64,000 nucleotides of DNA from Proales similis (lineage: Eukaryota; Rotifera; Eurotatoria; Ploima; Proalidae): NCBI GenBank assembly GCA_019059635.1, contig JAGVRJ010000012.1:930001-994000 (forward strand). Direction: 5' to 3'. Both the position numbers and the translations under genes were made by a program. Positions 31,867-44,156 of this stretch are shown piece by piece. The notes beneath the pieces were generated by a model that worked only from the letters and a program-made list of their open reading frames with translations, was not told the DNA's origin and did not search any database. Numbering within the stretch: position 1 is the stretch's first letter; each line of letters opens with the position of its first letter.

Positions 31867-33521
31867 ATGTTGAAAATCGCATTGCTCGCAATTGTGGTCA
31901 CTTGTGCTATGGCCAGCGATGTGCTCGAGTACAAAGACTCGAACTTCGATTCACTGATCGCCCAGCACGAGATCGCCTTGGTTGAGTTCTATGCGCCGTG
32001 GTGCGGTCACTGCAAGAAGCTTGCGCCCGAGTACGAAAAGGCTGCCACTATGCTCAAGTCAAACGACCCGCCAGTACCGCTCATTAAAGTGGACTGCACA
32101 GTGGAGACTGCAACCTGCGGCAAGTACGGCGTCAACGGCTACCCGACTCTGAAGGTGTTCAAGAATGGCGAGGTCGCCATGGACTATGCCGGACCTCGTG
32201 AGGCCAACGGTATCGTCAAGTACATGAGAAGCCGCGCTGGACCTTCCTCCAAGCAGCTCTTGTCCAAGGCCGATATCGAAAGCTTCTTGAGCAACGATAT
32301 GCACAGCGTAGTCGCCTTCTTCAAGGATGCATCTAGCGCCGCCGCCAAAGAGTTCCAGAAGCTCGCCGACAAGTTGTCTGAGTCGTACCGATTCGCTTAC
32401 ACGACCAGCGAGGAGTTGTTGAAGGAGTACAACCTTGAAGACAAAATCGCCATCTTCCAGCCGCCGCGACTTCAAGTCAAGCTTTTGCCCAGTCAGGCTA
32501 TTTTCGAAGGTACTCCTGTTCTTGGCGATATTGAGCGATGGATCCGAAGCAGCATCCATGGCTTGGTCGGCCACCGAACCCCAGACAATGCCGGCGACTT
32601 CCAGAATCCTTTGGTCGTCCTCTACTACAACGTCGACTATGTCAAGAACCCGAAGGGCACCAACTACGTGCGAAACCGTGTGATTAAAGTAGCCAAGAAG
32701 CTCACTGACGAGGGACTGAAGCTTAACTTTGCCATCTCCCACGTTGACGACTTTACCTCGGAACTGGACGCATTTGGCATTGACCAGCCACGTCTAGATG
32801 AGAAGTACATCTGCGCCTTTGGACCCAAGGGTGAGAAATATGTCACTGAGGAGGAATTCTCGTAAGCAGGCCTTAGGTCCACAAATCGAAAAAAGCGGTT
32901 GCTGATAAGCCTTTCTTACTTTTAGAGTTGAGGCATTCGAAAAGTTTGCTCGTGAGGTGGCCGCTGGCACCCTTGAGCCCCATTTGAAATCCGAGGCTAT
33001 TCCTGAGAGCAACGACGAGCCAGTGAAGGTCGTTGTTGCCAAGACTTTTGACGAGATTGTCAACGATGAAAGCAAGGACGTTCTCATTGAATTCTATGCT
33101 CCATGGTGCGGTCACTGCAAGTCTTTGGCTCCCAAATACGAAGAGCTCGCCAAGAAGGTAAGCTTCATGGCCGCACTGACTTTAGAAAGGCGCCGTTTTT
33201 AATTCGAAGTGAACGAATAGCTCAGCGGCGAGGATGAGATTGTGATTGCCAAGTTGGACGCCACTGCCAACGATATTCCCAAGCAGTACGATGTTCGAGG
33301 GTAAGTGCTCAGAGCGAGGCAAAGTAGAACAAAAGAACTGATTGATTGGCTTTAGCTACCCGACCATCTACTTTGCTCCGCGAGGATCGAAGATGTCGCC
33401 CAAGCGATATGAAGGCGGTCGTGAAGTCAAGGACTTTATTAACTACTTAGCCAAAGAGGCAACCAATCCACTCAAGGGCTATGACCGAAGCGGCAAAAAA
33501 GTGAAAAAGAGCGAGCTCTAA
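31867..33521 (+). CDS. PDIA3: Protein disulfide isomerase A3 (ERp57)
   Basis: Exons 31867-32861, 32926-33157, 33221-33300 and 33356-33521 give 490 residues. A signal peptide ([16 protein letters not shown]) is followed by the a-b-b'-a' thioredoxin-fold order of ERp57. Both active sites are APWCGHC (about residues 44-50 and 388-394). The protein ends KKVKKSEL, a K-x-E-L-type ER retrieval signal in place of the QDEL or KDEL of other animals. It forms disulfides in glycoproteins bound to calnexin or calreticulin. PDI (PDIA1) rather than PDIA3 is the known MTTP partner, so no functional link to the MTTP gene nearby is claimed. Introns are 55-64 nt. Confidence 0.96.
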
Positions 33522-34226
33522 GCTCAGGCTCTTTAGCAACTTCCAACTGCCACCTCTTTGCCATGCACCAGCACCCTCAGCATAAGCCAAATAGACCCAT
33601 TGACTTCACAAGCAAAAGCACAACAAAGCCCCATTTTGAATCATTTGCGATTTATTCCAAGTTGTTGTTTGATTATTATTTAAGACCATTTGATGCGGCA
33701 ATTTTGATTTGAACCAGATGGCGGGAGAATTCCCACACCAGCATAGTTATTCGCGTTGTTTTCCAAGCATTTCTTAGACCAGCTGCGATTAGGCTCTGGC
33801 AAACACGGACCATTGGTTCGCTGTTGGCTTACAGCCGCATCCACCTCCCAAATTTCCTCGAGCTTCAAGTTTATTTTACCCGCGTCATCTAAGCTGGAAT
33901 GCATAATGCATTTGATGAATAAAACTCAGTTTAAGTTAACCAAAGTGCGAACTTTCATTCTGCGCTCGAGAGGTGAAAAACGGGCGCAGGAACTCGTTTT
34001 GTTTATTTCAGAGAATACGAAAGGAATAGGATGACGAGCTTGTACTTGAACACATTTGGAAAGAGTGAAAACGCGGAAAATTAAAAGAGAAGCCGAAATA
34101 GATAAAGCGGACAGTAAAAATAGATAAAAAGTGAAAGAGTCCAGCCCTGAAGAGGCTGAGGGCCTAGCTAATCGAAAATATTTGACGTTTTGCTCATTGA
34201 AAATCCACACAAACGATGAGGATGCG
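33522..34226. other. 3' flank between convergent PDIA3 and the dpr-like gene
   Basis: About 0.7 kb downstream of both convergent genes. Short chance frames only. Confidence 0.4.
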
Positions 34227-35210
34227 TTAAAGCAAACTAGAGAGCAAAGTTAGGAGCAGAGTGAAGCCAACGAATAATCTGCTCGCCTCGGGTCCGATCG
34301 AGTTGTTCTGATATTTCATCAGGAGGTTGCGATAGTCTAAATACGGTTGGTTTTAGATACAAGGAGATACGAGGTCGTTCAAGCAAATCGAAGCCAATTA
34401 CCCTGATCGGAGCTGACGATGGTGCTCACGTTTTGCGAACGAAAGCTGCAAGTGTAACGGCCAAGTTGACTGGGCTCCACGCCCGAGATTCGCAGACGCG
34501 TCCAAAGGTATGGACGGGCGAAGTATTCAATTTGATAGTTGTTGGTTGCGTTTGACTCGCTCGAGTCCAAGTGAAGGAGGTCATTGTTGTGATACCAGTT
34601 GAGACGAGGGTGAACTGTTCTGCTGCGATAATGACTGAGGCGAGCGCGCCTGAGCTCGGGCAGAGTCTGAGACGTGTTGCATGTCAACGTGAGATCATCG
34701 CCCAACCTGACCACTGGATTGATTGGCTTTATTTCGAGGTCTACTTCGACTTTGAGATAAATGACCCGCTTGAGAGAGTGAGGGGAGGCCATCACTTTGC
34801 AGTAATAGTAGCCCTCGTCTTCCAGGCGAACTTTACGAATCTCCAGATCCCAGGCTTGTTCTCGCACCGAGCTCGTGTTTGCGATCACTCGTATGCGGTA
34901 GTCTTTGCGATAGTAGAAGTAGCCGACGGTCAGCGTCTCTGGTATTCGAGCCTGGTTAAACTGCCATATCACAGTCGCGTCGTTAAGATTCTCAATTTCA
35001 CACGGGAGCACTTGAGTGCCGCCCACTTTCACTGTGTAATGGCTTTGGCCCGTTTTAATTGATGTCTCGATCGAAGACGACTGAGCGCCCAGTGTCACTT
35101 TGAACGCACAAGAAAAAAAGAGCCCGAATGCACGAATGAGATCGAAGCTGAATCACAAACTGAATGAGCTTACCTGCGCAAACAAGCGCGAGAAGTACAA
35201 TCCGATTCAT
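34227..35210 (-). CDS. Two-Ig-domain cell-surface protein, dpr/zig-8-like, probably GPI-anchored
   Basis: Exons 35210-35174, 35097-34402 and 34336-34227 give 280 residues. A signal peptide (MNRIVLLALVCAVTLGA) is followed by a V-type Ig domain (about 30-125) with the first Cys in VLPCEI, a Trp in VIWQFN, the LTVG tetrapeptide typical of Drosophila Dpr and nematode ZIG-8 proteins, and DEGYYYCKV. A second Ig domain (about 128-235) runs from LTLTCNTS to GRYTCSFR. Glycosylation sites are present. The last 20 residues (LFVGFTLLLTLLSSLL) are hydrophobic with no cytoplasmic tail, which fits a GPI-attachment signal. Dpr proteins pair with DIP proteins to specify synaptic partners; binding specificity cannot be read here. 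The second exon covers both Ig domains without an intron. Confidence 0.8.
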
Positions 35211-38200
35211 GACGCTCGTTATCTTTTTTAATTCCGCTGCTGCTACTGTTGCAGATGGTCTGATGGTCGTTTTGGTTAGATTTGCCGCAATTCAGCTATT
35301 AAGCAAAGTTGTCTCAAATTGTGCCGACTCGAGTGGCTTGAACTGTCTGACGCCCGCTTTGGTTTAGGTCTATTTGCTTGCCTATTTACTTGCTGCTTGC
35401 CTGCTGCTCTCTGTCCATTCAAATTAGTATCGTGTCGCAGTGAATATGCCGCATTAGAGTGTTTCGCTTTCTAGCTCGGACAGGCCATTACCGAGTTGTC
35501 TCTAAAACTTGTCGAGCCACAAAGTAGAGTCAAATGATTAAGTGAATTACCAAGCGTCTCTTTGTTCTCTAATTTCGGTGGCACTTGGAAGAATCAAGTC
35601 AAATGACGTAAAGTCGACGTCTTGAAGTGGCGTCAGCAGGAAAAAAAACAGCCAATAAGGCGAAATGAATGACATGCAACCGCCGGAGGCTATTTGCAAG
35701 ACGTATTGATGGAGACCCCTGCTGCTGCGGGCATTAAGGCTCGCACAGCCGTTTAAGACGGTCAGCGCGGGCAAAGTAAGCTTCGTATGCGATTAGCAAG
35801 CGGTGTCAATAATTGAATTCGACGTCCAGTTGAGCAACTGGCCCCAACGATGATGATGGCGGTGGTGATGATGATGATGATAAAAGCATACGCGCATCTA
35901 ATTACAATCGATGCCTCTAACTGTCTAAATACGCTGGTGGTAGACACTGAAGCCAGTCGTAGCAGCCGCAGAGGCTTTCAAGTTCGTTAGGACTAATATG
36001 GCTTGTGTTTGCGCTCATAGAAATGGCCACACGAGTGCCAAGTTCACATTTCAATTATCGATGAGAGTAACTAACGAGAGAAGGAGTAAATTAAAATTTC
36101 AGCTGCGCATCTGAACGCCGCCGATCAAAATCAAAGTCACTGGCTTTTAGAGAGAAAGAGAGAGAGCGCTGGCGTTCTGATCGCAGTGTTGGCTAGCATA
36201 AACACCGTGTCAATGAATATCGGCCGGCAGCAACGTTTTGCTTTATCTTTCATCGCTTTCCCCTCTCCTACACGAAACACACACACACTCACTGTGTTGC
36301 TTGCTCGCTCGCTTGGTTCAACATTTAATTAGCACCAAGTCTAAATAGGAAAAACATTGCGATCTAAATAAAATTATTTACCTAAGTAATTAACTCTCAC
36401 GTAGGTTGGATGGAAATAGACTCGGAGAGAGAAACAGAGTTGCCCGATTAGACGAGTTGTTGGCTAGAAGAGAAAAGCAGAGAAATAAAAGCAAAGAGGA
36501 ACAGAGAGAGAGAGAGAGAGGAGTGCACGATGCGCTTGGACATGCAACGTTCTAAGAACGAAATCGCTCTTAAGTATCGAATTAACATGAAATCCGGCGG
36601 CGTCGATTAAGTGGAAATTCACGCAAGTAAAACGAAAATCAGAGTAAAAGTTGGCCGCAACCGATTTGCGCAGGCGGCTATGACTCGGCCGTAAAGGGTG
36701 TGGATGGAGGGAAAGACACACGAGCGAGCAGGCAGATGAGCGGGTCTGAGTTTCAACTGGCAGTCGATTTCTGAATTTGATCTAAATGAACGGGATGAAG
36801 AGGCATGCTGCACGTACGGACGGACGAAGAGATGAATTCGTTAATTAATTGGGCGCCCCAAAGCTGGCGTTCATTTTTGAAATAAACTGCAGAGAGCGAT
36901 CTAATGGGCAGCTTTGAATGCGCTGAGACAAGCAGAACGTCTATCCTGTAGCTTTGTTTCCATGCGCTGTTTACTGAGCTGAAGGCAGCGTGAACCGACA
37001 ACTCTGCACTGGATTACAACAAGCGACTTGTGCGCATGCCGTGCAAGTAACCCAAACCCATAGGCCCTAGCCTGGCGCCCAAAGCGAGTGCGAAACGTGT
37101 GAATCGGCCAGACGATCGCACCGATCCTAAGAGCAGCAAGACACGCGTGATGAGTAAACAGTGACTATGAATTTAGAGCAGTTGAACTATTCAAGCTCGG
37201 TTCGATCGTCGGAAGATTGATTGGTCCGTTGGCTGGCCTGGCCGCTCGCTCTCCTCGTTTATTGCAACCAAGCCCATGTCCCAAATATAAGATGAGCGCA
37301 TGAAAACGCATGCCGCCACGGCCTTAAAGAAAAGCCCGTTCGTATGAATTATTCAAATTTCTGCGGTTTTAATGAACGCGACCATTTGAGCGCAGATAGC
37401 TGTTTAGAAATGTACTCTTCATTAAATATTCAAATGGTCGCACAATCAAGCTCAGATTCAATGACATTTGATGATCGATAAAACTATTGGTCGCACATTG
37501 CGCACACACACGAGGGCTGCTCGCCTGTGCGACCGAATAAGCGAGAGGGGCCATGAAGGTGAGCAGCGCCAATCTTCTTCACGTCCAACTTCGATTGATT
37601 TGATCTCTTGTTTAGCATTGAGCTCGTTCGGTCCGATTTAATCGAGCTCGTGACCCCGAAAGTGGCACATATTGTGGCCAACTTGTCTAACGCTTGTCAT
37701 CATTGCGAGCAAGAGTGCGCAGAAATATTATTGCGCTAAGCTGTTTGAATGACTCGAGGTCGGAACTACGCTCTTGAGCCTTTTTATCTAATCTCTTCCT
37801 CCAACGCTCTGGCCCGCTTGATTAATTGTAAGAGTCGATTCATCGCCTCTTTCTTCTTCTCGTCGAAAATTTGATTTAGTGCCAGAATGGCTTAGACAGC
37901 CTCGTGCGCTGCTTAATCCTAATTTGCAGCGATCTATCATACGCGGATAAATTACGCCACTACCCGGCCTAACCAGCGAGCCGGCAAGCAAGCGAGAAGA
38001 AGAAAAAAATAAGAAAAGAATGATGATGGCAACAATAAAGATCTGAGACCTAAACACATGTCGGTCGCCGGGCCGGTTTAAGCTGCATGCCGACGTAACT
38101 TTGCCGCATCTGCCAATATGCCTGCTCTCTTCGTTCAATGCAGAACGCGTTTAATTCGGCTTTGATTAGCTACAACGGCGACGATACGGTCATCAAGTCA

Positions 38201-40844
38201 GCATGAATCTGAGTCGCGCGCTGCCCGCTCGAATCGGACGAGTTGTCCACAAACTGCATGAGCGCTCGATTAGCTCTCTGTCTAACTAAGCGAATAACTC
38301 ATTGACTGGCTGACTACTCGTGTCGCAAGTGTTTGTGTTTGGCTCATGCACAAACTGATCCACATTCGGAGCGGATTTGTAAGCACTTAGGAGCAATTGA
38401 CTCCTCTTTTTATGGGCCCGCCGGGTGAGAGTGCTTTTCTGCCGCCTGCGAAATTCGGCGGAGGGCCAGCGCTCGACTATGGCTTGAGCAGACAGAATCT
38501 AGGTGAAAGCTCGGCTTGTTTGTGTTTGCTTTGCGAGTGAAAGCGACTTGAGGACACGCGAGAGCTAAGCCGGCCAAAGTCTAAAGCGCTCGGTCACCAA
38601 TAGCTTCTCTTTCTCGTCCAAATGACTTGCAGTACTTATGTAACCCGTCACTGATTTTCTAGAAGCTTGATGACCACAAAATGAGTGCGGCCAGTGATCG
38701 CGTGCTATATCCACTCGATTAAACGCTAAAAAAAAGGCTCATCTCAGTTGTTTATATACGCGCTGTGCGGCTTCAATTGGCTCGGTGGTGATTAATGGAT
38801 TCATTTAAAATCATTTAAGAAGTCCGTTAGACAGGCGAGGTGAGAGAGAGAGAGAGGCAAGAAGCTGCTGGCGCCACTCGATCGCCTATTCACCTAGCCG
38901 GTCCGATGCCTGGCCGCCAAACGACCCGGCCAAAGCATTTTCTCGCTCTATATCGGCATCACAGAATCAGAGTGGAAAATTGACAAGGCAAGCCCTTGAA
39001 ATGATAGATTTCACTTTTTGCCGGCTTGATTGCTCTCACGCACTTAGTCGATTCAATTAAGCCTTCTGCTTGCGCCTAATTAAGCTTCATGAAAGAACGC
39101 GTGAGAGAGCGAGAGAAAGAAAATAGAAAGAAACAGAGAAGAGAATGGCAGAGCGAAAGAGAGAATTAAGGGTGAGAGGAGAGAGAGAGCGCACAGAAAA
39201 TTGACGGCGGCGTTCATGTATATTGTATTTATAGAATTAAGGTGGACCGGTCAGACAAACAATGGGTAAAGCACAGCGCTTCGGGTGAGCGTAACAGATC
39301 AGCGAGTGTGGCTTCGAGCTGCATTTGATGTGCGCGCCGCCAAATTGTTTAGTCTAATAATAGAACTACTACTGTTGGGCATCGCGATTGAGCGAATAAA
39401 ATGGATTGAACCTTTGCAAAAGTTATCTATCAGAGAGCGCATGTGCCCATTGGCGGCGGCCAGCCAGCGTCAATCGCAGAGCATCGCAGCGCTTTGCAAC
39501 TGTCCGAAATCAACTCGCTGCCTTCTTTGATCTCGTTCGCTAAAAAAAGCCCAGCTCAAGCGGCCCTCATCTGTCAAGCGCGCGCAAATGTTTCCACTCC
39601 TGATTGAACCAAGCGAGCATTACATGTCAAGTTTGCTGGCGCCTTCTCAAAGAAATAAAAAAAATCCATTTCGCCCTATTTCCAGCTTCTGTTTACTCGA
39701 CACACACACACACACACACGCACGCACACATAAAGACGAGAGATGGGGTCTTAGTGGCTGACTGCTTGACTGTTGCTACTCTGACAAGAGTCAAGTCAGA
39801 GACCGAGAGGAGGGGGGGGGGGTAACAAGGCATGAGAAGCTGCGACAACATTCTGACCGAATGGCAGGAAATTTTAATTATCGAAATTTAAACATCTTGC
39901 GGGCCGCGTCTCGCGTGCTATTACTTAAACGGATGCACTTTACTTGGTAGCCCGCATCCGTCCGTGCTGGTATTACTCTTTTCTTTATTGATTTCTAGGC
40001 GTCTAAAATTCTAAAAGGCCAAGTTTTACGCAACTGCTTGCAGGCTTGTAAAATCAGCATTTCGATGCTCGACTGGAGTTTGTGTGATCAAGTTCTGTAA
40101 ACAGAGCGACTAGCTTCAAAAAGAGGAAAGGAGCCATCAGGAGCAATAAAAGAACGATACAGGCCATCGAATCTATTTGAGACTCAGAGAGCATGGATAT
40201 GATGCAACGCAGTCCAGTTCGGGCCCTTGAGAAAAAGCCGAATCAGGTCTTGGTGCCTAAATCTGTCAAGTCGTTCGAGTCCAGACGAGCAAAAAAAAAG
40301 AAACAAACGCCGAGAGTCAGAGAGAACTATTTATTTGTTCAAGTATTTGTTTGACATTGCGTTCAAGCAAAAATATTCGGTTTGTTTGAGAGAAGCAGCA
40401 GCCAGCGATCGCACCTTTCTTGGGCGCCATCCAAACGAAATAATAACATGCGCATACTGAAGTGTAGCAGAGTTAAGCAGTAGAACAAAAATAGAAAAGA
40501 AACGAAAAAAAAATAAAACGAATGAAATGTGACATGGGGTCGGGCCGTCGATAAGGCAGCTGACATTCATTAACGCTGTCGATTTGTTGTCTCACAAGAG
40601 GCATTGCATATTCTTCGTTTCACTATTTAAGGCTCAAGCTCGGTCGGGAATCGACAAAAGTGGCACAAAATAAACGTGGAAGAGGTACAAGTGTGTTTAC
40701 AGGTGCAGTTGCTAATCCTGTTACTCGGCAAGCCGCATTGAGTAAAACTTAAGCCAGCAAACAGGCGACAAGCAGCCAATCAACTCAGTTCTGACTGATG
40801 GTGTCTACGAGCCCGTGAAGGAGCGTGAGTCTGCTGCTGGAAAA
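35211..40844. other. Gene-poor 5.6-kb region
   Basis: Large gap between two divergently placed genes. No coding region stands out on either strand. It has microsatellites: ATG/ATC triplets at about 35846-35880, GA at about 36503-36520, GA-rich at 38845-38856 and 39110-39190, CA at 39701-39719 and a run of G at about 39812-39822. Homopurine patches are common. Given how tightly other genes are packed, it probably holds regulatory elements of the dpr-like gene and ANKUB1, or an unrecognised noncoding RNA. Confidence 0.5.
39701..39719. repeat. CA microsatellite
   Basis: Uninterrupted (CA) run of 19 nt in the gene-poor region upstream of ANKUB1. Confidence 0.95.
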
Positions 40845-42863
40845 ATGAAACTCTTCTTCCACTACGTTGAAACGGGCGAACGGCTGTCCATCGACGTGAA
40901 CACGAAGCAACGAGTGCTCGACGTGAAGCGAATTGTAGAGAAACGCTTCGGTCTTGGGACAAGCTCGTTTGCGTATGGAAACAGGCGTTTCGTTATCGAG
41001 TTTGGTGGCTGCGATCTCAAAGACGAATGGGTGCTTACCGACCTGGGCATTCCGTTCGGCTCTACTCTCAAATGCTTCATTTCCGAGCTCAAGATTCAAG
41101 AATTTACGGTTCGGATTCTTTACCGCAAACAATGCATTCGACTCTTCAACACAGACATCGACCCGTTCGACTCGTATGTGATCGAGCTGAAGGTCTATTT
41201 GAGCAATCTGCTCGGTCTACCGCTCAGCTCGTTTCGCCTGAAATCCAAGACCCAAGCAGTGTTGATGGACGAGCAAAAGCTGAGAAAGTACCAAGTGGGC
41301 CCGTACGATGAGATCCAGCTCGAAACCTGGCACGACTGGGACCTGTTCTTGATCAACTGCGAAAAGGGATTCGTTCAGCAAGTCTTGAAATCAGCCAGTA
41401 CGGACGAGAACATAAAGCACTATCAGCTGAAGGTTGCTCTCTACATGGCTTGCTTTCACGGCCATTTCGAACTGGCCAAGTACCTCATGTCGCAGGGATT
41501 TCGCCTCGACCGACCGCCAGGACAGGTAGGTTTGACTCGATCTTCGTTCGGAGCGCTCGCTTGAGGCTGAATATCGATTTGCGTTTGTTGTTCCAAGCAT
41601 CCATGTCGTCAATGGTGCAACTTTGAAGAGGGCATGATCTCTCCGGACGCCAAGTATGAAAAGCTTCGTCGAGAAACATACCGCTGTCCCATACACGCAG
41701 CCATTCTCAACGGTCAGGTGAAGATTCTGGCGCTGGCTGCAAAAGCCGCGGTTCATGTGCTCGAGACCAAAGACGGAAACGGAATCGCGCCGTGGCGCCT
41801 CTCGCTGCGCAATCACCACAAAGACAGAACGAGAAACGAAGCGCAGAAAGAAGCGGCCCGATTCCTTCTAGCCAAGCAGTTTGGCGGCAAAGTAAAGCTG
41901 AGTGAACGAGTCTACATCTCCATCAGCTTGTACTCGGCCATAAAGCGTTGGATCGAAACGGCCAGAGAAACGGTGTTCAACCTGCACGGGCAAGAAAAGA
42001 GCAGCCTGGCCAAGCGGAGACACGCTCCAAAGGCCGGCCTTGTCGGTAACAAGGTCCTCATCGACGGATTCAACAACGACTTTGCCGATCATCCGCACTC
42101 ACTTGTGCGATTGAGAAGCAAATATAAAAACTACTATTTCAAGAGCGACGAAGAGCGAGATCAATACGGGCATTTGGATTTGTACTTCAAGACGGTGGGC
42201 TTGATCAAAGAGACCAAACGCAATTCCAGAGCGCAGAACAAAACCACTCGGCCAACTGCGGCAATAATTAAACGGCTGCCGGCCAAAACCTTGCCTCTCT
42301 GGAGCAAGGCGGTCAACAAGATAATTTTCTTTAAGACAGTGAGAAAATACGCGCCAATATTGCAGTCGCTGGGTGTCGAGTTTGACTACGACGAGATAAA
42401 AATCGACACCGATCCAGTGAATGAAAGAGCCAAGGTGAAAGTCAAAGAGGAGCCTGAAAAGGCCTTGTCGAGCAGAGTTGGCCGATTGAACAACAAGGCG
42501 CCGGTGATAGTGGGCAAAGATCAAGCCAAGCGGTTACCCAAACGAGCGATCCCCGAGGCGAGAGCGAATCAAGCGTTCAATGTCAGCGTGTCCTATTTCG
42601 AAGAGAAACTTCAACTGATGAAGCAGAACCGTTCGAAGAGCTTCAGCACCAAGGAGAGGTACATCAAGGAGACGATGAGCATCTACCGCAAAAGCCTGCC
42701 GGCCGACACGAAAGCGAACAACTCTGCAAGCCAACTGTTCGCCGAAGTAAGCAGCTTCAAGGGTAAAACGTGGCTGCAGCAAATGAACATTGCTTCTCGA
42801 CTTGCGCGTGACAATGTGATCAGAAATATTCAACTCGCATCTTCGGTTCAAGTTCAATCTTAA
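40845..42863 (+). CDS. ANKUB1: Ankyrin repeat and ubiquitin-domain protein (ANKUB1-like)
   Basis: Exons 40845-41525 and 41598-42863 (72-nt intron) give 648 residues. The N-terminus (1-83) is a ubiquitin-like fold (MKLFFHYVETGERLSIDV...), and residues 85-165 look like a second one (FTVRILYRKQ...DEIQLETW). Two or three ankyrin repeats follow (about 180-330), including ALYMACFHGHFELAKYLMSQG and CPIHAAILNGQVKILALAA. The rest is basic and partly helical (KRWIETARE..., KTWLQQMNIASR near the end). The arrangement is that of vertebrate ANKUB1, whose function is not established. The frame is open 10 codons upstream but the first ATG is 40845. The stop lies 17 nt from the DCTN5 stop on the opposite strand. 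Confidence 0.85.
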
Positions 42864-42880
42864 TTTTTACTTTATTATGT

Positions 42881-43717
42881 TCATATGGCCTTAAAATTTT
42901 GATAAAACGTTTCCGCGTAGTCGACCATCAGCTCTTTGGTGCACTCGGGCAGGTCATCAGTGTGGAAGGCTGCGAGCATAAAATGACTGAGAGAGAGAGA
43001 GAGAGTGAGACATTGATTTTACCAGGCGAGCCAGAGAAGAGGCTGAACGGAGGAATGATTGTCTCCGGAGGAATGACTGAATTGGGTGCTACTGCACAGC
43101 AATCTTTCAATATCGATCTTCTTCCCTATAATTAGACACTTAAGAGCGCTTTTAGAAAGTGGCCGAAAATGACTGTGCTCACGATCACTGATCCTTTGCC
43201 TATGTGGACAAAGCTGCCGATGTTGGCCGCATTTATCACACAGTCGTCTTCAATTATCACATAGTCGCCGATGTGAATCGGGAAAAATGCAACCCTGTTT
43301 GCGATTCGATTTCTAAGCGCGATCGTTTCGCGCAGTCTAGTGAGCGTTGTTTACCCGCCTTGAAATCGTTTGAACGGCGGCCGAATGACCACCCTTTCAC
43401 CAATCACACAATGACGTCCAATCTTTACGCCGGCAAGCTCGCCTCGGATGATGCAGTCTTTGAGCAAAATTGTCTTAATGAACAGAGAAATTGGTAATGA
43501 AGGCGATCAAGCTCGCACGAGTAAATTTGACTTACTCTGCCTTGGAGGATGATGTTTTGGCTGCCGTTCATAATCGAGTTTCGGCTCACTTTGTTTCCAC
43601 TCGACTAAGAAATAAGAAGCGCTTAAGCATCGCTCAGATTCAGGGGAGTTTGTAGAAGTCAGTTGTTACGGTCTCTATGAAATCGGCCTTGTTGTAGAGC
43701 ACTTCTGGCACTTCCAT
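42881..43717 (-). CDS. DCTN5: Dynactin subunit 5 (p25)
   Basis: Exons 43717-43670, 43604-43536, 43473-43355, 43294-43183, 43125-43023 and 42969-42881 join to 179 residues (human 182). The start [16 protein letters not shown] aligns with human MELGELLYNKSEYIET; then [60 protein letters not shown]-like [13 protein letters not shown] and PPETIIPPF, all DCTN5 marks. The hexapeptide periodicity forms a left-handed beta helix. p25 sits with p27 in the dynactin pointed-end complex and helps bind cargo. Intron 5 contains a GA/CT microsatellite next to its acceptor. Overlap with ANKUB1 is avoided by 17 nt. Confidence 0.93.
42989..43005. repeat. GA microsatellite inside DCTN5 intron 5
   Basis: A GA run (CT on the coding strand) that acts as part of the pyrimidine tract and creates a competing acceptor (CTCTCAG) upstream of the one used in the gene model. 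Confidence 0.9.
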
Positions 43718-44156
43718 TTTTGCTCCGATGCTTGCCGAGCTTTCCTGTTTTGTCAAGTTTGTCAGCTATTTAAAGAAGGCTTTGACTCGATTGTCATTTA
43801 TGGCTATGATCGTCGCCTCGCTCACACGATGCTTAACTTTCTTAGTTTAAAGTTGACGCTTTTTGCTCTTAATTTATTCTTCGCTTGACATTAATTTGCT
43901 CTGTCTATTTAATGCGTCACAATTTATGGATTAAATTATTATTAAGAATAGAAAACAAGACAGGATAAATAAAATCAATCGAAACAGTCGTTCGTTTGGT
44001 GAACAACTGTCCTTAACGCTAGGCTGTTTTGCTGGCCTATGCCAGTCTGTGTTTAGGCAACTTTCTAACTGCGTCTCTAACAAACAGCTACGGAGTTGAA
44101 CACGAGAAATTCAAATGAGAAATAAACTGAGAGAGGGAAACAAGAGAAAGAAGAAG
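43718..44156. other. Intergenic between DCTN5 and the PDZ gene
   Basis: About 0.4 kb, AT-rich, containing the DCTN5 promoter and the 3' flank of the PDZ gene. No motif called. Confidence 0.4.

Noticed and set aside
41868-42524. Long frames antisense to ANKUB1
   Set aside because: Shadows of the coding strand; composition and positions follow the sense codons.
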